From contig JAFUVT010000035.1 of NCBI GenBank assembly GCA_017477425.1, forward strand, positions 1-60,944: 60,944 bases of DNA. Direction: 5' to 3'. Below the pieces are notes generated by a model, which worked only from the letters and a program-made list of their open reading frames with translations, made no database searches and was not told where the DNA came from. Both the position numbers and the translations under genes were made by a program. Numbering within the stretch: position 1 is the stretch's first letter; each line of letters begins with the position of its first letter. Source of the DNA: Bacteroidales bacterium. GTDB taxonomy: Bacteria; Bacteroidota; Bacteroidia; Bacteroidales; F082. Shown here piece by piece: positions 25,327-32,812 of the stretch.

Positions 25327-25884
25327 TCAAACATAACTATCGATAGGATAACCAGTTTCATTCCATGCGATCTGGTAATGCTTGCTGAAATACTTCTTGG
25401 CGTGACGGTTGGCGCGGATTTCGGTCCAAAAACGGCTGTGGTCGCCGTGTCCGTTGGCACTCAAAAGGCTGGGCAAACCGATGACAAGCAGATAAAGCCA
25501 TCCAAAACGCTGGCTGTCGGCAGTATGCCCGAACTCGTGCATACAGAGTTGGTCGCTGAGAACGAAACGCTCGTTCTCGCCTCGCATAGCGTGCCACAGC
25601 CACAAGTCGACGAAGGTGCCCAGCGACACACCGCCGCCAAACGAACGCGCCCTGCCCGAAGCAAAGGTGATGCCGCCCAGCACATCCACCCTATCGACCC
25701 GTCCCGTCAAGGCACGAAACATGGTGAAGAGCCAGCCCACCAACGTTTGCGGCAGCTCCCAAGTGAACCTCGAAACGAGCTGCCACACACGCCCCCACGC
25801 CGGCCGATTCGGGTCGGTGAGGAAGAGGCCTCGGGTGATTTGGAGGAAGAGGCGAAGATAACTTGAAAGAGGCGCAGACATCAT
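25327..25884 (-). CDS. standalone HEFGH zincin-like protein, homologous to the RHS tip domain at 55015
   Basis: 185 residues, no signal peptide. Along almost all of its length it matches the C-terminal domain of the RHS protein at 55015-57018: GRVWQLVSRFTWELPQTLVG versus GRIWEVVSRLTWQLPQTLVG, CMHEFGHTADSQRFGWLYLL versus FVHEYGHYVQSQQHGPLYLL, and FWTEIRANRHAKKYF versus WFEADASYKGAEYF. HExxH-like HEFGH with a later Glu suggests a zinc-binding, gluzincin-type site. Peptidase activity is inference. It starts within 4 bases of the DUF2284 stop, and the sialidase has its own promoter downstream. It could be an orphan tip domain or the ancestor of one. Confidence 0.65.
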   Translation of the reverse strand: MMSAPLSSYLRLFLQITRGLFLTDPNRPAWGRVWQLVSRFTWELPQTLVGWLFTMFRALTGRVDRVDVLGGITFASGRARSFGGGVSLGTFVDLWLWHAMRGENERFVLSDQLCMHEFGHTADSQRFGWLYLLVIGLPSLLSANGHGDHSRFWTEIRANRHAKKYFSKHYQIAWNETGYPIDSYV

Positions 25885-26448
25885 TTAAACAAGTTTGTGT
25901 TTTTGATAAAACACCCCACAAACCAAAGTCAGGTATTCGGGGAGGCGGCCGTCGCGGCTCCACTTGATTTCAAGGCCCAGCAGGTCGCTGGCGGTCTTGC
26001 TCATATCGAAGCCAAAGGCTTCAAGCGAAGGGCGCACCTTGTCGGGATGACGACAGGGCAATCCATCGATGCGAGCACAGGGTACCTCGCCGCAATAAGG
26101 GCACGAACCGGCAAAACCGAAAGCCATACCACCCAATGATTTCTCCATCGCAAGCAATTCATCATTCAGCTCGCGTATCACAGGCAGCATCAGTGTGTTG
26201 GCCTCGCTCAAAGGAAGATTTTCATCGTGAGGAATGATTTTCACCCCGATGACATGTATTTTCCGATAAGGCGCGATGACCGACAATGGGTCGTAGTCGA
26301 AGGGCGGACAGCCGTACCTGCGACCGTAATTACCGCACTCGCGGCAGAACTGCATGAAATAGTCCGCCCTGCGGAAATTAGCGATATAAGCGGCGGCATC
26401 CATTTCCGCGCTGAAGCGTTCGGTCGTATAGGTCAAGTCGAGGGACAT
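25885..26448 (-). CDS. DUF2284 metal-binding protein
   Basis: 187 residues from ATG 26448 (MSLDLTYTTERF); the 22 residues of the longer frame fall in the upstream spacer. The cysteine pattern CRECGNYGRRYGCPPF and later CPYCGEVPCARIDGLPCRHP identifies DUF2284, a family thought to bind metal or an Fe-S cluster. PSLEAFGFDMSKTASDLLG is the usual C-terminal stretch. Function is unknown. The stop is directly adjacent to the start of the HEFGH protein gene, so they are likely co-transcribed. Confidence 0.85.
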   Translation of the reverse strand: MSLDLTYTTERFSAEMDAAAYIANFRRADYFMQFCRECGNYGRRYGCPPFDYDPLSVIAPYRKIHVIGVKIIPHDENLPLSEANTLMLPVIRELNDELLAMEKSLGGMAFGFAGSCPYCGEVPCARIDGLPCRHPDKVRPSLEAFGFDMSKTASDLLGLEIKWSRDGRLPEYLTLVCGVFYQKHKLV

Positions 26449-26475
26449 GGGGCAGTGAAATTGGAATGAAAAACG

Positions 26476-26510
26476 AAAAAAGATTCCCAGACTGGCCGAG
26501 AATCTTTTTT
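26476..26510 (-). terminator. terminator of the DUF2795-like gene
   Basis: AAAAAAGATTC / GAATCTTTTTT stem around CCAGACTGGCC, T runs on both strands, 28 bases past the stop at 26538. Confidence 0.8.
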
Positions 26511-26537
26511 CCAACTGATAATCATTCAGTTGATAGA

Positions 26538-26759
26538 TTAGTATTCATCTTCGTGGAAGAAGAAGTCGTCCTTGGTGGGATAGTCGGGCCAGAGGTCTTC
26601 GATGCGCTCGTAGATTTCGCCCTCGTCTTCGATTTCCTGAAGATTCTCAATAATCTCTTCCTGAGCTCCGGTGCGCAAGGCCCAGTCCAACAACTCATCA
26701 CGGGTGGCTGGCCACGGCGCATCTTCCAGTTTTGAAGCTAATTCTAGTGTCCAATACAT
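26538..26759 (-). CDS. DUF2795-like small acidic protein
   Basis: 73 residues, strongly acidic. Begins MYWTLELASKLEDAPWPATR and ends WPDYPTKDDFFFHEDEY. The sequence is of a kind I associate with many Bacteroidales as a small single gene, with a DELLDWALRTGA helix pair as in the DUF2795 family. Function unknown. It has its own promoter (26800-26807) and terminator, so it is well isolated and probably well expressed. Confidence 0.85.
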   Translation of the reverse strand: MYWTLELASKLEDAPWPATRDELLDWALRTGAQEEIIENLQEIEDEGEIYERIEDLWPDYPTKDDFFFHEDEY

Positions 26760-26799
26760 TGTATTTTTTTGTTTTTGTTTAACCTATTTTTTGAGCGCG

Positions 26800-26807
26800 C
26801 AAAAGTA
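26800..26807 (-). promoter_or_regulatory. -7 element of the DUF2795-like gene
   Basis: Reads TACTTTTG on the minus strand, 41 bases before the start codon. Confidence 0.5.
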
Positions 26808-26856
26808 CAAGTATTTTCTGAACTAGCAAGGGGTTTTTAATAAAAATAATAATTTT

Positions 26857-27417
26857 TTATTTTGTTGATTCCCAATTATTTTCACCAACTTTGTCTAAAA
26901 AGGTAAAAAATCTTGCCAGAACGAAGAAATAGTCTGAGAGACGATTAAGGTACTTCAAATCGAGTGAATCGATAGGGTGTTGTGAGGCCAAACGCCAGCC
27001 TTGACGCTCGGCACGACGGCACACCGTGCGGCACACATGCGCGTGACTCGCCTTCAAGTTTCCACCTGGGATGACGAAGCTCCTCAACTCGGGCAGTTGC
27101 TCGTTCATCTTGTCGATTTCGTGCTCCAAAAAAGCCACATCGTCGAGGGTCAAAACGGGAATCATCTTTTTCACCTCGGAGTTTTCGTCCAAGGCGAAGT
27201 GCGACTCGATGGTGAACAATTTGTTTTGAACAGTGTTGAGCACGGTCTTCATCTCGGCAGTGACGCCGTCCTGGTCGTAAAGCACGCCGATGAAGGCGCT
27301 CAATTCATCGACGGTGCCGTAGGCTTCCACGCGGTCATCGTATTTCGCGACGCGCAGGCCGCCAATCAGTGAGGTTTGGCCTTGGTCGCCAGTCTTGGTA
27401 TAGGTGATGTTTTTCAT
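26857..27417 (-). CDS. cob(I)yrinic acid a,c-diamide adenosyltransferase, PduO type
   Basis: 186 residues. It adenosylates cob(I)alamin to coenzyme B12. The N-terminal TKTGDQGQTSLIGGLRVAKY with Thr/Gly/Asp for ATP, RVEAYGTVDELSAFIG, and the later FVIPGGNLKASHAHVCRTVCRRAER with LKYLNRLSDYFFVLAR are the signature of the PduO/MMAB group. Length normal. The gene follows a methyltransferase-like gene after 12 bases, probably one operon. No other cobalamin gene is in the window. Confidence 0.92.
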   Translation of the reverse strand: MKNITYTKTGDQGQTSLIGGLRVAKYDDRVEAYGTVDELSAFIGVLYDQDGVTAEMKTVLNTVQNKLFTIESHFALDENSEVKKMIPVLTLDDVAFLEHEIDKMNEQLPELRSFVIPGGNLKASHAHVCRTVCRRAERQGWRLASQHPIDSLDLKYLNRLSDYFFVLARFFTFLDKVGENNWESTK

Positions 27418-27429
27418 ATCTCGTGATTT

Positions 27430-28098
27430 TCAATATTTCAATACAAAATCCTGTTTTTCAATGCCTTCGCGGAAGAAAACCAACCCAACGGAATAGACAT
27501 CGATGCTCAGAGTGACGTCCTCGTCGGCCTTGATGGCTTCCCATGCGGCTTCGGTGCGGTGGGAATGGTGGATGCCCTCGAAGATGAGCACGGTCTCCTC
27601 GTTGGCTTGCGCGTAGGCTTCCTCCAGCTTGTTCCAAGTGTCCTCGCCAAAGTCGTTCAAGCCAAAAAAAACAAAGTCGAGGACCAGTCGCTCCAGCTGT
27701 TCCTGCTCAGGTTTGTCGCGGCGCAACAGGTTCACATTCACCACGCCCATCGAGTTCATCGTTTCGAGGAAATCGGCGGAATGGTCGAGATAGACCTTGG
27801 TTTGCAAGTTACCCAAAGCCAACGCCGTCGTATTGAGCGCCGAAAGCGTGCCAAACGACACCACGGTCTCGGGTTCGAGGTAGTTCACCAAACGATAGAG
27901 CAAACGGCCTTCCTTGCGGCGCGGACGTGTAGCATAGCGTTTTCCGTCCAACAAACGACTGATTCTCAGCATCGTATCATAATCACGATTGGAGCCTTTG
28001 TCGTACAAAACCTTGGTCATAAAGTCATAGACAAAAGGCGAATGAACCGAGTACTTGGTCTTGCGCTGCACCAGATATTTCAGATAACTCCACAACAT
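27430..28098 (-). CDS. class I SAM-dependent methyltransferase-like protein
   Basis: 222 residues. TKYSVHSPFVYDFMTKVLYD opens a fold of the O-methyltransferase type. EPETVVSFGTLSALNTTALA stands where a SAM-binding loop would be, but its Gly-rich motif is weak. FEGIHHSHRTEAAWEAIKAD and SIDVYSVGLVFFREGIEKQDF close the domain. I associate this pattern with Bacteroidota proteins annotated as methyltransferases; substrate unknown. It starts 3 bases after the stop of the secreted gene upstream and is followed by the cobalamin adenosyltransferase. Confidence 0.65.
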   Translation of the reverse strand: MLWSYLKYLVQRKTKYSVHSPFVYDFMTKVLYDKGSNRDYDTMLRISRLLDGKRYATRPRRKEGRLLYRLVNYLEPETVVSFGTLSALNTTALALGNLQTKVYLDHSADFLETMNSMGVVNVNLLRRDKPEQEQLERLVLDFVFFGLNDFGEDTWNKLEEAYAQANEETVLIFEGIHHSHRTEAAWEAIKADEDVTLSIDVYSVGLVFFREGIEKQDFVLKY

Positions 28099-28101
28099 AA
28101 C

Positions 28102-29661
28102 TCAATCATATTGAACCTTTTGCAGATAGAACACCGTCCGCCTCGGCTTGGGTTGGGTGCTGTTTTGGATGATCTGCGAACCAAAAATGAGATAGCGGTT
28201 GCCATACCATTTCGCGATTTGGGCGAAATACTCGTCTTCCACATAATCCGCGCCGTGAATCGGGTCGATTTTCGCGTTTTGCTGGTTCATCAGCTGCTGA
28301 CCTTGTGCATCAAACGCCGTGTAACGCAGATGGTTACGATAGGGCGAAGCCACCACCAACTCATCATAGCACACCCCCTCCGAAGCGTGAGGCGTCAACT
28401 CGTAGGTGAGCTCGTTGTCGAACTTCACGGATTGTTGCCATTGCAGATGTCCGTCCTTGTCGAAACCCAACAGAATCTCGCTGAAGAAGTCGTAGCCGTC
28501 GAACACGGTGTAGGTGTAAGGATAGCCACCGTAGTATCCGTAATAGCCGTAGCTCATGCGTGTTTCGGTGTGGTAATAAGGCATGAAGGCCTCCGCCGAA
28601 AAGACGGTCAAGTCGCCGAAATCAGTCAGGCGCGGGGTGAGGAACTGGAACGCGATTTCGCCTTGGGTCGCCTTTTGGTTTTTGCTCAGCTTCAGCTTCT
28701 CCTCGCGTAGGCGCACACGGTCGGACGCAGTCAAGGCGTGCTCGATTTCGGGCATGTCCTTGAACAAATAAACCCTGCTGTCCGGCGTTACCGAAGTGAA
28801 ACGCATCCACACCACTCCGATGCTCTCCTTGTCGAAGTTCTCCGTCACGCCTTCCAGGTTGACTTTGCGTCCGCTCTCGCGTTCCAAAGTGCCGATAACC
28901 AACAAGTTGCGGCTTTCGTCGAAGCGGAAACCCATACGACCCAAAGCCGCATTGGGGATGTTCTCGTAGCGATAACCACCCTGCAAACTGCCGGAAGTGG
29001 AATAAACGAGGAAGGATGTCGAGGCAAAACGCTTGTTTTCAAACTCTTTCGCGGCCACCACAAAGCGATGTTCCTGCGGAAAAGCCGCCGTTTGGAACAA
29101 GACGAAGCTACCTGATGACGAAGGCGTTACTTCACGATTGGAATCGCCCGCCAAGTCGTAGAAGCGCAGGCTTCCATTGCCGCTTTTGTTGTTTAAGGCC
29201 AACAGCATCGTGCCATCAGCGACGGCGATGGAAAGCGGGACGGTCTTATCGGGCCATTTATCCCAAAAGGTCCGGTAGCTTCGCTCCTTCCGGTCGTAAG
29301 CCACCACGAGGAAATCCAACGAGTCGGCTGCCTTTTTGTTGCCGTCATTGACGAACAAAAAAGCCGCAAAACGTGCATCGCTGCCCGAATCGAAGTAGGT
29401 CAGTTTCTCGGGCAGGGGGATGAGGTCGCTGCGGGTCTCATACAAAGTGCTGTCGAGGCAGGCAAACTGCCAAAGGCGATGTTTCTCCTTGTCGGTCTTC
29501 TCAGTCTCGACGCACATCAGGCCGCCTTGCTCGCCGAAGGACTCGAAGTGGCAGCCTTGGGCCTTGTTCCAGCGGTCCACCTCATAGCGCACGGGCTCCA
29601 CCGGCTGGGCGAAGGCCTGGCTGGCGAGAAACAAGAGCGCTATGAGGATAAACTGCTTCAC
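28102..29661 (-). CDS. secreted protein of unknown function
   Basis: 519 residues from a GTG 5 bases after the stop of the T9SS gene upstream. A clear signal peptide (FILIALLFLASQAFAQ) precedes a long beta-rich sequence without a known motif; repeated strand patterns such as DSLDFLVVAYDRKERSYRTF and LGRMGFRFDESRNLLVIGTL suggest a propeller. A Tyr/Gly-rich stretch (SYGYYGYYGGYPYTYTVFDG) lies near 370-390. There is no lipobox, T9SS domain or anchor, so a periplasmic site is likely. Co-transcribed with its neighbours on both sides. Confidence 0.6.
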   Translation of the reverse strand: MKQFILIALLFLASQAFAQPVEPVRYEVDRWNKAQGCHFESFGEQGGLMCVETEKTDKEKHRLWQFACLDSTLYETRSDLIPLPEKLTYFDSGSDARFAAFLFVNDGNKKAADSLDFLVVAYDRKERSYRTFWDKWPDKTVPLSIAVADGTMLLALNNKSGNGSLRFYDLAGDSNREVTPSSSGSFVLFQTAAFPQEHRFVVAAKEFENKRFASTSFLVYSTSGSLQGGYRYENIPNAALGRMGFRFDESRNLLVIGTLERESGRKVNLEGVTENFDKESIGVVWMRFTSVTPDSRVYLFKDMPEIEHALTASDRVRLREEKLKLSKNQKATQGEIAFQFLTPRLTDFGDLTVFSAEAFMPYYHTETRMSYGYYGYYGGYPYTYTVFDGYDFFSEILLGFDKDGHLQWQQSVKFDNELTYELTPHASEGVCYDELVVASPYRNHLRYTAFDAQGQQLMNQQNAKIDPIHGADYVEDEYFAQIAKWYGNRYLIFGSQIIQNSTQPKPRRTVFYLQKVQYD

Positions 29662-29666
29662 TGGAT

Positions 29667-31304
29667 TTAATACTTCACGAACTTGGAGACAGCCATGGTG
29701 CCGTCAACGAAGCGGAAGTGGACGAAATAAACGCCGTTGCCGAGTTCCGAAACGCCAAGTTGGGCTTCGCCAGCCTTGCATTCTGTCTCGCTCACCTTGC
29801 GGCCCGTCATGTCGAAGATGCTCACTTGGGCGTCGCTCTCCAGCACGAAGGAAATTTGCTCGCGGGCGGGATTGGGATAGAGGCTGATGACAGCCATCTC
29901 ATTCTCATAGACAGAAGCCGTGAACTTGCCCCAGACCTTCACATAATCAATTTCCCATGACGAAGCAGCTTCGTCAGTACTGGTATAAATAAACGCAATG
30001 TAGAAGCTTCCATTACCAGCATAATCGATCACATTCAATTCGCCCGATTCAACCCATTCGTAGTCACCCGTTGAATAGTCGAAAGCGTCAGTGATGTCAT
30101 CCCATTCGAAGTCGCTGGGATCGCTTTGGCCGTCATAATCCGTTGAAATAGCCACGCGCAACGGGTCGCCGTCGAACTTCATTGCAGTTCTGAATTCCAT
30201 GAAAACATCGGTGAAAGTCAGATCCGGGACTTCCACATAAGCAATCAGCCAGTCTTCGTTCTGATGATTCGCTTGGTTGGCATAGCCGTTCATGTTGGCG
30301 TAGGTCGTGCCTTGATAAGAGCCTTGATGCCATGTTTGTTCGCCGTAGGCATCGTAGGTCGTGAACACGCCGAGTTCTTCATTGAAGTCTTCATACAATA
30401 GTATCTCGACAAAATCCGTGGTGATGTCTGCCGTCGGATAGTTGCCATCAGTCTTGTAGTCGATATTGGCGCCGCTGTTGGTGTAGGGGAAGATGGCGAA
30501 ATGATAGGTGGTGCCGCCTTGCAAGCCGCTGAAGGTATAGGTCTGGGCACCGTAGTTCACATTCATAGCCAGGTCGCCGTTGGCAACGGGCGTGCCATCG
30601 GTGGGAACGGTAATGTTGCCCGTCGAGGCCAACACCAAATACTTGCTGGGCAGTTGGCTACCCATGGCATCGGTCCAAGTGAGGGTCACATCCGTGCCGT
30701 CCACCGAAGCAGCAAAGTTGGTGGGATAGTTGCTCGGCTCGGGGTCGGGCTGGGCAGCGCCGCCAGCCTTGAAGAAATAGACGGGAGCAGCCACGTTTGA
30801 CGACTCCTTGTAGCAGCCGAACAAAGTGGAGGTGATGTTGTAGCGCATATAGCACTGCTCGGCGCCACCGTTGCTGACGGGCACCATGCCGCCTTCTTCG
30901 CCGTCGGTGATGGTCCACTGACCTTTGTCATCAAGGGTGCTCTGCGTGCGGAGGTAGTTGCCGCCACCAGGAGCATAGAGGTAACCGTTGTTGAGCGGGT
31001 CGAAGAGGGTCCAAGCGCCAGCCGAACCGCCAAGGGTGAATTCGTAAGGCTCGTCCTGCGAAGACGGGTCGGTGGCCACCGTGGCCGTGATGACGCCGCC
31101 CGCCTCGTCAATGGTGAGGGCGTGACGGTTGTTGGATTTCTGGTAGCTCATCACGAAGGCTTGACCGTCGTTGTCGTAGCCGACCAGGATGTACTGCCCT
31201 GCCTCAAGTTGTGAGGCCGAGTTGACCATGGTATAGGTCGTTTGCGCGATGCCGCTCACCGAAAGGAGCAGCATGGCCACTAATGAGAATAGAACTTTTT
31301 TCAT
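29667..31304 (-). CDS. T9SS-secreted protein with Fn3 and choice-of-anchor J-like domains
   Basis: 545 residues. A signal peptide (VLFSLVAMLLLSVSGIAQ) is followed by an N-terminal domain (25-185), an Fn3-like domain at about 190-295 (PTNFAASVDGTDVTLTWTDA, GGTTYHFAIFPY), and a jelly-roll-like domain of the choice-of-anchor/cleaved-adhesin type (LLYEDFNEELG, NEDWLIAYVEVPDLTF, WEIDYVKVWG). It ends in a T9SS type A sorting domain (ISLYPNPAREQISF ... ELGNGVYFVHFRFVDG). It should be exported and anchored at the cell surface; the ligand is unknown. Followed after 5 bases by the unknown secreted gene. Confidence 0.78.
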   Translation of the reverse strand: MKKVLFSLVAMLLLSVSGIAQTTYTMVNSASQLEAGQYILVGYDNDGQAFVMSYQKSNNRHALTIDEAGGVITATVATDPSSQDEPYEFTLGGSAGAWTLFDPLNNGYLYAPGGGNYLRTQSTLDDKGQWTITDGEEGGMVPVSNGGAEQCYMRYNITSTLFGCYKESSNVAAPVYFFKAGGAAQPDPEPSNYPTNFAASVDGTDVTLTWTDAMGSQLPSKYLVLASTGNITVPTDGTPVANGDLAMNVNYGAQTYTFSGLQGGTTYHFAIFPYTNSGANIDYKTDGNYPTADITTDFVEILLYEDFNEELGVFTTYDAYGEQTWHQGSYQGTTYANMNGYANQANHQNEDWLIAYVEVPDLTFTDVFMEFRTAMKFDGDPLRVAISTDYDGQSDPSDFEWDDITDAFDYSTGDYEWVESGELNVIDYAGNGSFYIAFIYTSTDEAASSWEIDYVKVWGKFTASVYENEMAVISLYPNPAREQISFVLESDAQVSIFDMTGRKVSETECKAGEAQLGVSELGNGVYFVHFRFVDGTMAVSKFVKY

Positions 31305-31351
31305 TTTTCGTAAGGTTTATGTTATACATTGAGTTGATTATTTCATAGGTC

Positions 31352-31419
31352 GGGCCTTCGACAGGCTCAGGCGCCTTAAACTATCGAAAAGTGAAGGTCC
31401 CTGAGCTCGTCGAAGGGCC
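31352..31419. repeat. family A inverted doublet (REPIN-like)
   Basis: Left arm GGGCCTTCGACAGGCTCAGG, right arm GGTCCCTGAGCTCGTCGAAG plus GGCC; spacer about 20 bases. It lies between the NifU gene stop and the T9SS protein gene. Confidence 0.85.
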
Positions 31420-31422
31420 GTT

Positions 31423-31674
31423 TTATAAGTCTAATGCTTCAACCTGTTCGACGGCCTTGATTTCGGGGATGGCTTTCTTCATCACGTTCTCGATGCCGTT
31501 TTTGAGGGTCATGGTGCTGTAGGGGCAACTGCCGCAGGCACCCGTGAGTTCCACCATCACCACGTTGTCGTCGGTGAGTTCCACGAAGTTGACGTCGCCG
31601 CCATCCTGCTGGAGGTAGGGACGTACTTGTTCGAGGACGTTGATTACTTTGCGTTGTATTGTGTCTTTATCCAT
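31423..31674 (-). CDS. NifU family Fe-S protein (C-terminal domain only)
   Basis: 83 residues. A scaffold for [4Fe-4S] clusters. YLQQDGGDVNFVEL and the cluster motif GACGSCPYSTMTLKNGIENV, with CxxC, are complete. This is the single-domain Nfu form. It follows the Mrp/ApbC gene by 39 bases containing a CAGTT-type repeat, and both act in Fe-S cluster delivery, so an operon is likely. A family A doublet follows 3 bases after the stop. Confidence 0.9.
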   Translation of the reverse strand: MDKDTIQRKVINVLEQVRPYLQQDGGDVNFVELTDDNVVMVELTGACGSCPYSTMTLKNGIENVMKKAIPEIKAVEQVEALDL

Positions 31675-31679
31675 CTTAA

Positions 31680-31714
31680 TCAGTTGTTCAGTTGGAAGTT
31701 ATCAGTTGTTCTGT
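31680..31714. repeat. CAGTTGTTCAGTT-type repeat
   Basis: CAGTTGTTCAGTTGGAAGTT followed by ATCAGTTGTTCTGTT, between the NifU and Mrp genes. Same kind as 15799-15861. Confidence 0.65.
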
Positions 31715-32733
31715 TAAACGTTAATGATCGATTGTGCGATTTGGTCGAAGGCCTTGCTGACGGGCGAATCAGCGTCCAAAGCCAGCGGGATGCCTGCGTC
31801 GCCGCTCTCGGCAATCTTTTCTGTGATTGGGATTTGTCCGAGAAAGGGTACACCCAGTTTTTCGGCGAATTGCTTGCCCGTCTCGCGACCGAAGATGTAG
31901 TATTTGTTATTGGGCAGGTCGTAAGGCGTGAAGTAAGCCATATTCTCCACCAAGCCGTAAAGCGGGATTTGCAAGGCTTCTTCCTTGAACATCATCGCGG
32001 CGCGCAGCACGTCGGCAAAGGCCACCTTCTGCGGTGTGGTGACGATGATGGCACCCGACACATTATATTGCTGTGCCAGAGTCAGTTGGATGTCGCCCGT
32101 CCCAGGAGGCATATCGACCACCATCCAGTCGAGTTCGCCCCAAAGGGTGTCGTTCATCAGCTGGTTGAGGGCGCTGGTGGCCATAGGTCCACGCCAGATG
32201 AGCGGACGCTCGGGGTCGACGAAACTGCCAATGCTCATCAATTTGATGCCGTATTTCTCGATGGGCAGCATCACCGTCTTGCCGTCTTTCTCAAACGCGG
32301 CGGGCTGTTCGTTGCCGAGGCCAAACATAATTGGGACGGACGGACCATAGATGTCGGCGTCAATCAAGCCCACGCGCTGGTTGGCACGAGCCAATGCGAT
32401 GGCGAGGTTGGCCGCCACCGTCGATTTGCCGACGCCACCCTTGCCCGAGGCCACAGCGATGATGTGTTTCACCTTCGAGAGGGCCGTTTTCTCCTCTACC
32501 ACCTTGATTTCGATGTCGAGGCCTTCGCCAAACACCTCCGTCAGCGTGCGCTTGGCTCCGTTCACCAAGATGTCGTTTTTCGGGTCGTTGGCGTGTTCCA
32601 TAATCAGGTCGAAACGGATGGCATTGTCCTTAACCATCAGATTGTCAACCATATTCAATGCGATGATATTGTCCCCTTTGGGGAAATAAATGACGTCCTT
32701 CAGGACTTCCAATACGTTTTCTTTGTTCAACAT
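31714..32733 (-). CDS. apbC: Mrp/NBP35 family Fe-S cluster carrier ATPase
   Basis: 339 residues. It carries Fe-S clusters to target proteins using ATP. An N-terminal MIP18/DUF59-like domain (about 1-85) is followed by the deviant Walker A SGKGGVGKST, LIDADIYGPSVPIMFG, IWRGPMATSALNQLM and VVDMPPGTGDIQLTL, the standard Mrp pattern. The cluster-binding CxxC of most members (ENMSYFxCPxC) is missing: here the region reads ENMAYFTPYDLPNNKYYIFG, a variant I associate with Bacteroidota. Promoter at 32765-32772. NifU gene follows. Confidence 0.9.
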   Translation of the reverse strand: MLNKENVLEVLKDVIYFPKGDNIIALNMVDNLMVKDNAIRFDLIMEHANDPKNDILVNGAKRTLTEVFGEGLDIEIKVVEEKTALSKVKHIIAVASGKGGVGKSTVAANLAIALARANQRVGLIDADIYGPSVPIMFGLGNEQPAAFEKDGKTVMLPIEKYGIKLMSIGSFVDPERPLIWRGPMATSALNQLMNDTLWGELDWMVVDMPPGTGDIQLTLAQQYNVSGAIIVTTPQKVAFADVLRAAMMFKEEALQIPLYGLVENMAYFTPYDLPNNKYYIFGRETGKQFAEKLGVPFLGQIPITEKIAESGDAGIPLALDADSPVSKAFDQIAQSIINV

Positions 32734-32764
32734 GATTTTTCTAAAATGATTCTAAATTACGCTG

Positions 32765-32772
32765 CAAAGGTA
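32765..32772 (-). promoter_or_regulatory. -7 element of the apbC-nifU operon
   Basis: Reads TACCTTTG on the minus strand, 32 bases before the apbC start. Confidence 0.55.
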
Positions 32773-32778
32773 GTAAAT

Positions 32779-32810
32779 AGTTTGCAGTTGGAAGTTAAGA
32801 GTTGGGAGTT
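32779..32810. repeat. degenerate CAGTT/AGTTGG repeat
   Basis: AGTTTGCAGTTGGAAGTTAA followed by GAGTTGGGAG, between apbC and the C10 peptidase gene. Weak relative of 15799-15861. Confidence 0.45.
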
Positions 32811-32812
32811 TT

